Positions 38,019 to 46,476 of a stretch of DNA of 64,000 bases are shown here, piece by piece. The translations under genes and the position numbers were made by a program. Positions within the stretch are counted from its first letter, which is position 1, and each line of letters opens with the position of its first letter. This DNA comes from Bradyrhizobium sp. ORS 285 (GTDB taxonomy: Bacteria; Pseudomonadota; Alphaproteobacteria; Rhizobiales; Xanthobacteraceae). The stretch lies in the NCBI RefSeq assembly GCF_900176205.1, contig NZ_LT859959.1:5105001-5169000 (forward strand). Reading direction: 5' to 3'. Below the pieces are notes generated by a model. That model did not search any database, was not told where the DNA came from, and was given only the letters and a program-made list of their open reading frames with translations.

Positions 38019-38906
38019 TCACGCCGCCGCCGCCCGCAACCGCGACGGATTGACGATTTCGATCGGGCGCGGACCGACGACGCGGATGGCCCCGCCAAGC
38101 TGGAGGACCGCGCCTTCGATCAGGCCAGCCGCCAGCAGGGCCCGCGCAGAGCACTCGCCCGACGTCAGGGCCGTCCCTACATCAGTATCGCTGAGGTCGC
38201 CGACCTCGCGTGTGACGAGCCGCTGACCGAGGTCGCTGTCCGGCTGAAGTTCGCAGGCCGGACGGCGGATGACGGCGGGATGGCCGGGCAGATCCACCGC
38301 GTTGCCGATGACGGTCGCCGCGGCGTCTGCCTGCGCGGCGGTTTTGGCCAGCACCGTGACAGCATCGGCGATGCCGAGCGAAAAGCTGCGGCCGTGACGG
38401 CCGGACGTGGCAACGCCGCCGATTTCGTCGTTCGCGCGCAACGTCATTCGGCGCATGGTTCCGGCGCTGTCCGGCCGATCCATCAGCCCCACGCTGAACG
38501 TCGCGGCGTCGCGCAAATGCAGCGCGATATCGCCGCCATTGTTGACATAGGCGCGTGTCAGTTTCGCCTTGCTCACCATCGCGCCGAGGATTTCTTCCGC
38601 CACCGCACCAGCGACCGCCGCCATCGGCGTGATGAACATCTCGGCCGCAAACGGCGCCACAGCTGCATGCATGCGACGGGCAACGACACCGTTCAGCGAA
38701 CAAAAATCCAGGTCGGCGGCCTTGCGCAGCTCCCGCAGTTCCGAACAGAGCTCATCGAGCAGACCCGTAAAGCGCCCCGCGGCAGCCTGATAAGCGGCGC
38801 GGATCTCGGCCTCCGGACCGTCAGCGCCGATGATCAGATCGATCGGGCCGTCCTGCAAATGCAGCCGCCGATCCGACAACAGCGCGATCTGAGGCTGACG
38901 GCTCAT
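38019..38906 (-). CDS. UPF0280 family protein (ApbE-like fold)
   Basis: A 295-residue protein of the UPF0280 family, which is structurally related to ApbE flavin transferases (established, to my knowledge, from structural genomics). Typical stretches: ADLDFCSLNGVVARRMHAAVAPFAAEMFITPMAAVAGAVAEEIL, RAYVNNGGDIALHL, GGVATSGRHGRSFSLGIADAVTVLA. The last two resemble the ApbE NxGGD and SG..GR..SHGI..A motifs. The ATG at 38906 overlaps the stop of the reductase gene (ATGA). Since E. barkeri 6-hydroxynicotinate reductase holds covalently bound flavin, a role in loading that flavin is inferred. Confidence 0.85.
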   Translation of the reverse strand: MSRQPQIALLSDRRLHLQDGPIDLIIGADGPEAEIRAAYQAAAGRFTGLLDELCSELRELRKAADLDFCSLNGVVARRMHAAVAPFAAEMFITPMAAVAGAVAEEILGAMVSKAKLTRAYVNNGGDIALHLRDAATFSVGLMDRPDSAGTMRRMTLRANDEIGGVATSGRHGRSFSLGIADAVTVLAKTAAQADAAATVIGNAVDLPGHPAVIRRPACELQPDSDLGQRLVTREVGDLSDTDVGTALTSGECSARALLAAGLIEGAVLQLGGAIRVVGPRPIEIVNPSRLRAAAA

Positions 38907-40351
38907 GCGCCCTGTCCCGGCCAAGGCAACTGGCGGATATCCTTGCTGACATCCTTCAACGACGCGAGCGGCTGGACGTAGTCCATGTGGCCGCCGAGCG
39001 CCTCATAGTCCGACAGCTTCATCGTGAATTCGATCGGCGCCACCAGCGCCGGCGTCGGCACATAGCCGAATGCGCCCGCCGGCATCTGCGTCACGTCGAC
39101 CATGTAGGTGATGCCGCCGCCCGGCCAGACATAGACCGGCGCGCCGCCCGAGGTGACGCGCGTCAGCGCATCCTTGACCGAGCGCGTCAGCCGCACAGGA
39201 TTGTCGGTGACCCCTGCGCGCAGCGAACCGCCGGCGCCGGCCATGAAAAGAACCGTACACAGCGCCGGCTCGCAATTCTCCTGAATGCGATCGACCGAGA
39301 ACTGCAGCTCCGGAGGCATCTCGCGCTGCACCGGCTTAAGCGTTTCATCGAGCACGTAGTAACCGGCATGCTCGCCGGTGGTCGACACCATCAGCAGAGT
39401 CGTCCCGGGCTTCGCCGTCTTCGGATCGAACGGCCCGAGAATCGACAGCGGATCGGAAATGTCGGTGCCACCCCAGCCGGTGCCGGGCTGCGCGACCTGG
39501 AAATACCGGCCCGGCGTCGAACGCCGGCCCTTCATCTTGATCCCCGTCGAGGGAATGTCGAGCAGCTTGCCGGCCTGGTGCTCCGACAGCACCCCCGTGA
39601 TGTGGTCGTCGACCACGACGACCTCGTCGACCTTGCCCTGCCACTGCTTGGCGAACATGCCGATCGTGGCCGAGCCGCAGCCGACGCGCATGCGCTCTTC
39701 CTTGACGCCGTTGACGATCGGAGGCTGCCCAGCCTGCACGATCACGCTGGCGCCGCCGTCGATGGTGAGCTCGACCGCCTTTCGGTTGCTGAGATCCATC
39801 AGCGCGTCGCAGGTGACGCGCCCCTCCTTCTTCGACCCGCCGGTGAGGTGGTGCACGCCACCGAGCGACAGCATCTGCGAGCCGTATTCGCTGGTCGTGA
39901 CGTGCCCCACGGCCTCACCGTCGACACGCACGGTCGCCGCTTCCGGCCCGAGATAGCGATCGGTGTCGATCTTCACCTTCACGCCGCAATAGCTGAAGAT
40001 GCCTTCGGTCACGACGGTGACCATGTCGACGCCTTCCACCTGCGACGACACGATGAACGGCGCAGGCTTGTAGTCTGGATAGGTCGTGCCGGCTCCGATC
40101 GCGGTGACGAACAGCTCCGGCTGATGCACGATCTTGCCGTCCCAGTCGCCGCTCGCCTGGAACAGCACAAGCTTGCCGCCATGGGAGACGGTGCGCTCCA
40201 GCAGGATGTGCGGATCGACGCGCACCAGCACGCCGTCCTGATTGGCGTAGCGATCGCACGCGCCCGCCGCGCCCGGCTTGATGTAGCACATCACCGGACA
40301 GGCATCGCAGCGGATCTTGTCCCCTGCAGCGTCGCTCGCCGTCTCAGTCAT
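38903..40351 (-). CDS. hnr: 6-hydroxynicotinate reductase
   Basis: A 482-residue iron-sulfur flavoprotein. In E. barkeri it reduces 6-hydroxynicotinate to 1,4,5,6-tetrahydro-6-oxonicotinate. The N-terminus has a CxxCxxxC..C cluster motif with Cys15, 18, 22 and 32 (IRCDACPVMCYIKPG..GACDRY). Other Cys that may serve clusters occur in SYCGVKV, RVGCGSAT and ENCEPALC. Tandem ATGs at 40354 and 40351; the second gives MTETASD. First gene of an eight-gene minus-strand operon, divergent from the nicotinate dehydrogenase genes, with an 18-bp palindrome about 60 bp upstream. Confidence 0.88.
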   Translation of the reverse strand: MTETASDAAGDKIRCDACPVMCYIKPGAAGACDRYANQDGVLVRVDPHILLERTVSHGGKLVLFQASGDWDGKIVHQPELFVTAIGAGTTYPDYKPAPFIVSSQVEGVDMVTVVTEGIFSYCGVKVKIDTDRYLGPEAATVRVDGEAVGHVTTSEYGSQMLSLGGVHHLTGGSKKEGRVTCDALMDLSNRKAVELTIDGGASVIVQAGQPPIVNGVKEERMRVGCGSATIGMFAKQWQGKVDEVVVVDDHITGVLSEHQAGKLLDIPSTGIKMKGRRSTPGRYFQVAQPGTGWGGTDISDPLSILGPFDPKTAKPGTTLLMVSTTGEHAGYYVLDETLKPVQREMPPELQFSVDRIQENCEPALCTVLFMAGAGGSLRAGVTDNPVRLTRSVKDALTRVTSGGAPVYVWPGGGITYMVDVTQMPAGAFGYVPTPALVAPIEFTMKLSDYEALGGHMDYVQPLASLKDVSKDIRQLPWPGQGA

Positions 40352-40411
40352 CATGCGGAGAAGCCCATCCTGGAGCGGTGGCAGCGGCCGTCGCCAGCAC
40401 GCCACGGCAAT

Positions 40412-40429
40412 TCGTTCGTATACGAATGA
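40412..40429. promoter_or_regulatory. 18-bp palindromic operator in the hnr/nicotinate dehydrogenase divergent region
   Basis: TCGTTCGTATACGAATGA matches the site at 30361 at 16 of 18 positions, and its core TTCGTATACGAA is a perfect palindrome. It sits about 60 bp before hnr and 210 bp before the dehydrogenase small-subunit gene, so it fits best with control of hnr but could affect both. Confidence 0.75.
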
Positions 40430-40638
40430 TGTCGCGCCGCTTCGCCGACTGTCAAGCGCCGCCGCGAGCGAAAAGCAGGTTTGCCGGATAATCGATCAGT
40501 TTGCCCTGCACAATGGCGACAAATCGTGCACACGCTGCAATGCGAAACGCGGTACTTGCATGTTAGTACACAAACGATAGGCTCCGGTCGACGCGATCGC
40601 ATCCTCGTTAACAATATCATAGCGGACGACAGAAGGGC

Positions 40639-41121
40639 ATGACGCGAGCTCCGATTCGGCTGACCGTGAACGGACAGACGCATGACGTCGCCGCCGCGCC
40701 GGACACGCCCCTGCTCAACGTGCTGCGCAACGACCTCGCTCTGAACGGCCCGAAATACGGCTGCGGCCTCGGCGAGTGCGGCGCGTGCACCGTGCTGATC
40801 GACGGCCGCGCCGCGCGCTCCTGCGTCATCCCGATCGAAGGCTGCGCCGGCCGCAGCGTCACCACACTGGAAGGGCTCGGCTCGCGCGAAACACCAGATC
40901 CAGTGCAGCAGGCCTTCATCGCCGAGCAGGCCGCCCAATGCGGCTATTGCCTGAACGGCATGATCATGACGACCAAGGCGCTGCTGGCGATCAAGCCCGA
41001 TCCGTCGCTCGACGAGATCAAGCAGGCGCTGCGCTACAATCTCTGCCGCTGCGGCGCCCATGTCGAAATTCTCCGCGCGGCGATGCGCGCGGCCGGCCAC
41101 ACGCTCGAGGCGCTGGACTGA
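40639..41121 (+). CDS. nicA: nicotinate dehydrogenase, [2Fe-2S] subunit
   Basis: A 160-residue small subunit of the xanthine dehydrogenase family carrying two [2Fe-2S] clusters: plant-ferredoxin type GCGLGECGACTVLIDGRAARSC and the C-terminal type QCGYCLNGM...LCRCGAH. It passes electrons from the molybdenum centre to the cytochrome part of its partner. AGAAGGGC precedes the ATG. Its stop overlaps the large-subunit start by one base (TGATG). Assignment to nicotinate comes from the partner's architecture and the adjacent hnr; isoquinoline 1-oxidoreductase-type enzymes share the same fold. Confidence 0.85.
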   Translation: MTRAPIRLTVNGQTHDVAAAPDTPLLNVLRNDLALNGPKYGCGLGECGACTVLIDGRAARSCVIPIEGCAGRSVTTLEGLGSRETPDPVQQAFIAEQAAQCGYCLNGMIMTTKALLAIKPDPSLDEIKQALRYNLCRCGAHVEILRAAMRAAGHTLEALD

Positions 41122-44100
41122 TGACCGAGCGCCTCACTCCCACGGCCGATGATCCGCGCGGCATGCTGAGCATCGAGCGCCGCGTTGCCGACGGCTCGTC
41201 CGAAACCTTCATCAGAATCACTGCGGCCGGCGAGGTCTCGGCCTTCAACGGGCACGTCGATCTCGGCACCGGCATTCGCACCGCCCTGGGACAGATCGTC
41301 GCAGAAGAGCTCGACGTCTCGTTCGCGCGTGTGGTGGTCGTGCTCGGCGATACCGCCGTCGTGCCCAACCAGGGCGCAACGATCGCCAGCGAGACCATCC
41401 AGATCACCGCGGTGCCGCTGCGCAAGGCGGCGGCGCAGGCGCGCGCGTTTCTGCTGGCGCGGGCTGCGGTGCAGCTCGGCCTTGCCGTCGAGGATCTGAC
41501 CGTCGAGGACGGCCTGGTTCGCGGCCCCAACAATCGCGTACTCAGCTACGGCGAGCTGATCGGCAACGACACCATCCGCCTCGAATTGGCCGAAGATGTC
41601 GCCGTCAAATCCGTCGACAACTATCAGGTCGTCGGCCGCTCAGTGCCGCGCGTCGACCTGCCGGCGAAAGCGACCGGCGAGCCGACTTACGTCCATGACG
41701 TGCGCGTTCCCGGCATGCTGCATGGCCGCGTCGTGCGTCCGCCGTATGTCGGCGTCGATGCCGGTCCCTTCATCGGCACAAGCCTGATCGGCGTCGACAA
41801 GGACTCCGTACGCGACGTGTCCGGCCTGGTCGACATCGTCGTAATCGGTGATTTCATCGGCGTCGTCGCCGAGCGCGAGGAGCAGGCGATCCTTGCCGCC
41901 GAGCGCCTCCAGGTGAACTGGAAGCCGGTGCCAACGTTGCGCGATCTTGACGACGTCGAGAACGCGCTACGCGCCAATCCGTCCGAACCTCGCCGGCTGC
42001 TCGACAAAGGCAACGTCGATGCCGCCATCGAAGGCGCCGCGAAGCCGATGCGGCGGACCTATCTGTGGCCGTATCAGATGCACGGCTCGATCGGGCCGTC
42101 CTGCGCGGTCGCCGATGTTCGCGACGGCCACATCCGCATCTATTCGGGGACGCAGAACCCGCACCTCCTGCGCGCCGATCTCGCCAAGCTGATCGACTGC
42201 CCCGAGCACCAGATCGAGCTGATCCGGTTGGAGGCCGCCGGCTGCTACGGCCGTAATTGCGCCGATGACGTCACCGCCGATGCGCTGCTGCTGTCGCGCG
42301 CGGTCGGCCGTCCCGTGCGCGTGCAGCTCACGCGCGAGCAGGAGCATGTGTGGGAGCCGAAGGGCACCGCGCAGCTGATGGACGTCAATGGCGGCCTCAA
42401 TGCCGACGGCTCGGTGGCGGCCTATGAGTTCGCCACCCGCTATCCCTCGAACGGCGCGCCGACCCTAGCGCTGCTGCTGACGGGACGCATCGCGCCGGAG
42501 CCGGCCGTGTTCGAGATGGGCGACCGCACGGCGATCCCACCTTACGATTATGACCATATGCGCGTGACTGCGCATGACATGCCGCCGATCGTCCGCGCCT
42601 CCTGGATCCGCGGCGTCTCGGCGCTGCCCAACACCTTTGCGCACGAATCCTATATCGACGAGCTCGCCGCCGAGGCGGAGGTCGATCCGATCGAATACCG
42701 GCTGCGCTATCTGAAGGACGAACGCGCGCGCGACCTCGTCAACGCCGTCGCCGAGCGCGCCAGCTGGACGCCGCGCCCGGTGCGCCAGGAGAAGACGCCC
42801 GAGAATGGCGTCGTGCACGGCCGCGGGTTCGCCTACGCGCTTTACGTCCACAGCAAGTTTCCCGGCTACGGCGCGGCTTGGTCGGCGTGGATCGCCGACG
42901 TCGCCGTCAACACCACGACCGGCGACGTCAGCGTCACGCGCGTGATCGCCGGCCAGGATTCCGGCCTGATGATCAATCCGGACGGCGTGCGCCATCAGAT
43001 CGAAGGCAACGTCATCCAGTCGACCAGCCGGGCGCTGATGGAGGAGGTCCCCTTCTCCCGCGGCAAGGTGGCGGCACGGGAATGGGGCGCCTATCCGATC
43101 ATCACTTTCCCCGACGTGCCCAAGATCGACGTGCTGATGCTGCCGCGGCCGGACCAGCCGCCGCTCGGCGTCGGCGAGTCCGCGTCAGTACCGAGCGCCG
43201 CCGCGATCGCCAATGCGGTCTATGACGCCACCGGCGTGCGCTTCCGCGAGCCGCCATTCACGCCGGAGCGCATCCTGAAAGGTCTGCGCGGCGAACAGCT
43301 CGAGCCAGCCAAGCCACAGCCGCTGCCCGCGCCGGACAAGCCCGCGGCCACTTGGATCAAGCCTTTCGCCAGGCGCGGCGGCCTTATCGCCAGCGCGGTT
43401 GCGGCCTGTGCCGCGGCCATCGGTGTCGCGACGGCCGTGCTGCCGTGGCGCGCCATCGCACCGATCACCCGTCCCGATCCCTCGGTCTATTCCGCAGCGA
43501 CCATCGCACGCGGCGAGTCGCTCGCGGCGCTCGGCAATTGCGCTGTCTGCCACACCTCCGATGGCGGCTTGATCAATGCCGGCGGCCGCGCGCTGGAGAC
43601 GCCGTTCGGCACGATCTTCAGCACCAACATCACGCCCGACGTCGAGACCGGTATCGGCGCGTGGTCCTATCCGGCCTTCGAGCGCGCGATGCGCGAGGGC
43701 GTGCATCGCGACGGCCGGCAGCTCTATCCGGCGTTCCCCTACACTCATTTCGCGCGCACCAGCGACGCCGATCTGCAGGCGCTCTACGCCTATCTGATGG
43801 CGCAGTCGCCCGTGCGGCAACAGACGCCTGACAATGCACTGCGCTTCCCATTCAACCTGCGGCCGCTGGTTGCCGGCTGGAATGCGCTGTTTCACAGTAC
43901 TGAAACCTTCAAGCCCGATCCGACCCGATCCGAGCAGTGGAATCGCGGCTTCTATCTGGTCGAGAGCCTCGGCCATTGCAGCGCCTGCCACTCGCCAAGA
44001 AATGCGCTCGGCGCCGAGCAGCGCGATGCCTATCTCGCTGGCGGCTTCGCCGACGGCTGGGAAGCGCCGGCGCTCACCGCGCTCTCTTCAGCGCCGATCC

Positions 44101-44660
44101 CGTGGACCGAGGACGAACTCGCCATCTATCTCCGCACCGGCCAGTCGCGCTTCCACGGCGTGACCGCCGGACCGATGGCGCCGATCGTCAAGGATCTCGC
44201 CACGCTGCCCGATGCGGATATCCGCGCGATGGCGACCTATCTTGCTTCATTTCAGCAGACGGCACCCGAGCCGGCAAAGCTGGAAGCGATCGCCAGGGAG
44301 TTGGAAACACGGACGAAGGTGACCTCCGCGTCGTCTCCCGCCGCGCGGCTCTATCTCGGCGCCTGCGCCGTGTGTCACGAAGTCGGCGGACTGCCGCTGT
44401 TCGGCAGCCGGCCGTCGCTCGCGCTCAACAGCAATCTGCACAGCGCCACGCCTGACAATCTGATCCAGGTGATCCTGCACGGCATCATGAAGCCGGCCTC
44501 CTCCGACCTCGGCTACATGCCGGCGTTCAAGGACCATCTGAGCGACGCGCAGCTCGCCGAGCTCGTCTCCTATCTCCGAGGTCAGTTCGCCCCGGACAAG
44601 CCGGCCTGGACCGACGTGGATGCCGCCGTCAGCCGCATCCGGTCGGCCACGCCGCATTGA
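41121..44660 (+). CDS. nicB: nicotinate dehydrogenase, molybdopterin/tri-haem cytochrome c subunit
   Basis: A 1179-residue fusion. Residues 1-725 are the molybdopterin part: an N-terminal VDLGTGIRTALGQIVAEEL segment, a hammerhead domain (GEPTYVHDVRVPGMLHGRVVRPP), and the catalytic Glu686 in LGVGES. A single membrane segment follows at about 753-782. The C-terminal 400 residues hold three CxxCH haem-c sites, at Cys807 (CAVCH), Cys953 (CSACH) and Cys1082 (CAVCH). This is the layout of Pseudomonas NicB, which hydroxylates nicotinate at C6 and sends electrons to the respiratory chain. The ATG at 41121 is coupled to the small subunit. Substrate inferred from architecture and neighbours. Confidence 0.88.
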   Translation: MTERLTPTADDPRGMLSIERRVADGSSETFIRITAAGEVSAFNGHVDLGTGIRTALGQIVAEELDVSFARVVVVLGDTAVVPNQGATIASETIQITAVPLRKAAAQARAFLLARAAVQLGLAVEDLTVEDGLVRGPNNRVLSYGELIGNDTIRLELAEDVAVKSVDNYQVVGRSVPRVDLPAKATGEPTYVHDVRVPGMLHGRVVRPPYVGVDAGPFIGTSLIGVDKDSVRDVSGLVDIVVIGDFIGVVAEREEQAILAAERLQVNWKPVPTLRDLDDVENALRANPSEPRRLLDKGNVDAAIEGAAKPMRRTYLWPYQMHGSIGPSCAVADVRDGHIRIYSGTQNPHLLRADLAKLIDCPEHQIELIRLEAAGCYGRNCADDVTADALLLSRAVGRPVRVQLTREQEHVWEPKGTAQLMDVNGGLNADGSVAAYEFATRYPSNGAPTLALLLTGRIAPEPAVFEMGDRTAIPPYDYDHMRVTAHDMPPIVRASWIRGVSALPNTFAHESYIDELAAEAEVDPIEYRLRYLKDERARDLVNAVAERASWTPRPVRQEKTPENGVVHGRGFAYALYVHSKFPGYGAAWSAWIADVAVNTTTGDVSVTRVIAGQDSGLMINPDGVRHQIEGNVIQSTSRALMEEVPFSRGKVAAREWGAYPIITFPDVPKIDVLMLPRPDQPPLGVGESASVPSAAAIANAVYDATGVRFREPPFTPERILKGLRGEQLEPAKPQPLPAPDKPAATWIKPFARRGGLIASAVAACAAAIGVATAVLPWRAIAPITRPDPSVYSAATIARGESLAALGNCAVCHTSDGGLINAGGRALETPFGTIFSTNITPDVETGIGAWSYPAFERAMREGVHRDGRQLYPAFPYTHFARTSDADLQALYAYLMAQSPVRQQTPDNALRFPFNLRPLVAGWNALFHSTETFKPDPTRSEQWNRGFYLVESLGHCSACHSPRNALGAEQRDAYLAGGFADGWEAPALTALSSAPIPWTEDELAIYLRTGQSRFHGVTAGPMAPIVKDLATLPDADIRAMATYLASFQQTAPEPAKLEAIARELETRTKVTSASSPAARLYLGACAVCHEVGGLPLFGSRPSLALNSNLHSATPDNLIQVILHGIMKPASSDLGYMPAFKDHLSDAQLAELVSYLRGQFAPDKPAWTDVDAAVSRIRSATPH

Positions 44661-44780
44661 GGCCGACGATGCTACCGGCGCTGGCGCCAAGACCACCACC
44701 CTGACGCGCAATCGGGCATCTTTCTGCCCCCAATTTCGTCTTGCGGCAGATGCCTTGCCGCTTCTAGAATTTGGCACTAC

Positions 44781-44797
44781 GTTCCGAAAAATGGAAC
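44781..44797. promoter_or_regulatory. inverted repeat GTTCC-N7-GGAAC before iclR
   Basis: Perfect 5-bp arms around GAAAAAT end 13 bp before the iclR start codon. IclR-type proteins bind short inverted repeats of this kind and often repress their own promoter. No -10/-35 pair is assigned. Confidence 0.55.
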
Positions 44798-44810
44798 AAA
44801 CGGTATCATC

Positions 44811-45593
44811 ATGAGCGCCCTGACCAACGCAATCGACATCCTTCGCTGCTTCTCGACGACGCGGCCCGACCTCTCCTTCGCCGACGTCCAGGGCCTGACC
44901 GGCAAGCCGAAGAGCTCGACCTCACGCCTGCTCCGCTCGCTGCGCGATTGCGGCCTGCTCGAGCAGGACCCGCACACCCGCCGCTATCGCCCGGGCCTGC
45001 TGACCTTCGAACTTGGCCGCCTGCACCGCGCCCATGACGACCTGCTCGCCATTGCCGAGCGCGAGCTTCGCGACGTCTGCGCGCGCACCGGTCACACCGG
45101 CTACATCGCGGTGCTCGACGGCTATCAGCAGGTCGTGCTGCGCATCGTGCCGGGCTCCAACCCGCTGCGCGTCGTCAATCCGCCGGGCCAGCGCACGCCG
45201 GCGATCGTCACCTCCAATGGCCGCGCGATGCTGGCCCGCCTGTCGGATCAGGAGATCCGCGCGCGCGTGCCGCTCGACTATCCGAAGGTCCCAGCCAACT
45301 CGCCGCAGAACTTCAATGAGCTGATGGCGCGGCTGAACGAGATCCGCCGGACCGGCATCTCGGACGCGGCCGATGAGGCCATCGAAGGCGTGGGCTCGCA
45401 GGGCTTTGCGCTGTCGAGCGGCGAGAGCGGCGAGCTGATCGGCATCGCCGTGTCGTATTCGGTGCAGGCCACGACCGAGATCGAGCGCGCCAATGTCCGC
45501 CGCGAGCTCAACGCCATGGCCACGAAGCTGCGGCGCATGACCGGCGATCCGCTGGGCCAGACCATCGAGCAGTTGGCCGGGCTGGCCTCCTGA
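44811..45593 (+). CDS. IclR-family transcriptional regulator
   Basis: A 260-residue regulator: an N-terminal winged helix (ALTNAIDILRCFSTTRPDLSFADVQGLTGKPKSSTSRLLRSLRDCGLLEQD) and an effector domain (AERELRDVCARTGHTGYIAVLDGYQQVVLRIVPG, NGRAMLARLSDQEIRARV, ISDAADEAIEGVGSQGFAL). First gene of a plus-strand operon of eight genes; its stop overlaps the first permease start by one base. It probably controls that operon in response to the imported compound, using the inverted repeat upstream. Confidence 0.92.
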   Translation: MSALTNAIDILRCFSTTRPDLSFADVQGLTGKPKSSTSRLLRSLRDCGLLEQDPHTRRYRPGLLTFELGRLHRAHDDLLAIAERELRDVCARTGHTGYIAVLDGYQQVVLRIVPGSNPLRVVNPPGQRTPAIVTSNGRAMLARLSDQEIRARVPLDYPKVPANSPQNFNELMARLNEIRRTGISDAADEAIEGVGSQGFALSSGESGELIGIAVSYSVQATTEIERANVRRELNAMATKLRRMTGDPLGQTIEQLAGLAS

Positions 45594-46468
45594 TGCCGAC
45601 GACCAGTGCGCCGCGCGTCAACAGCCTTGCCCTGTTGATCCTGCCAAGCGCGCTGCTGTTCGCGTTGTTCTTCTTCCTGCCGATCGGGCTGATGGCCGTC
45701 ATGAGCGTGCTGACGGGAAATCCCGTCGTCATGCCCAATGTCGGCTTCACCACCAAGCACTATGCCCGCATGGGCAACGACAGCTATTATCTCGAGGTGA
45801 TCTGGACCACGCTCCGGATCGGCCTCTGGACGACCTTGGTCGCGCTCGTGATCGGCTATCCGCTGGCGCATTGGATGGCGCGGATCAAGAGCCGCACCGG
45901 CCATGCCTTGCTGCTGATGGCCGTGCTGGCGCCGATGCTGACCGGCATCGTCGTGCGCACCTTCGCCTGGATGACGCTCCTGTCCGACAAGGGCGTCATC
46001 AACCAGACGCTGATCTCGCTCGGGCTGATCACCAAGCCCCTGCAGCTGATGTACAACGAGACCGGGATCGTCATCGGCCTCGTCCACATCTACGTGCCCT
46101 TCATGGTGCTCACTCTGACGGGCGTGATCGGCCGCATCGACGAGCGGCTAGAGCAGGCCGCGGAAAACCTCGGTGCGAGCCCCTGGCGCGCCTTCCTCGA
46201 AGTCACCCTGCCGCTCAGCCTGCCCGGCATCCTCGCCGGCTCGCTCCTGGTGTTTGCGCTCGCGATCAGCGCCTATGTCACGCCGATCCTGCTCGGCGGC
46301 TTCCAGATCATGACCCTGCCGATCCTGATCTACCAGCAGATCTCGGCGAACTTCAACGTCGGCTTCGCGGCGGCGCTCGGCATGGTGCTGCTCGTGATCT
46401 CGCTCTCGCTGGTCATTGCCTATAATCACGTGCTCGGCCTCGTCTCCGGCCAGCGCGAGCTGCAGTAG
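45593..46468 (+). CDS. ABC transporter permease (PotB-like)
   Basis: A 291-residue inner-membrane permease of the spermidine/putrescine type, with six hydrophobic segments. The EAA loop reads EQAAENLGASPWRAFLEVTLPLSLPGILAG. Coupled to the iclR gene (TGATG). It forms a heterodimer with the next gene product. Transporters of this class carry polyamines, opines, phosphonates and other cationic or amide compounds, so the class does not give the substrate. Confidence 0.9.
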   Translation: MPTTSAPRVNSLALLILPSALLFALFFFLPIGLMAVMSVLTGNPVVMPNVGFTTKHYARMGNDSYYLEVIWTTLRIGLWTTLVALVIGYPLAHWMARIKSRTGHALLLMAVLAPMLTGIVVRTFAWMTLLSDKGVINQTLISLGLITKPLQLMYNETGIVIGLVHIYVPFMVLTLTGVIGRIDERLEQAAENLGASPWRAFLEVTLPLSLPGILAGSLLVFALAISAYVTPILLGGFQIMTLPILIYQQISANFNVGFAAALGMVLLVISLSLVIAYNHVLGLVSGQRELQ

Positions 46469-46476
46469 GGCCGGCG

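Noticed and set aside
40776..41120. Upstream extension of the nicB frame
   Set aside because: It lies wholly inside nicA in another frame and reads as Arg-rich noise; the coupled ATG at 41121 starts the real protein.
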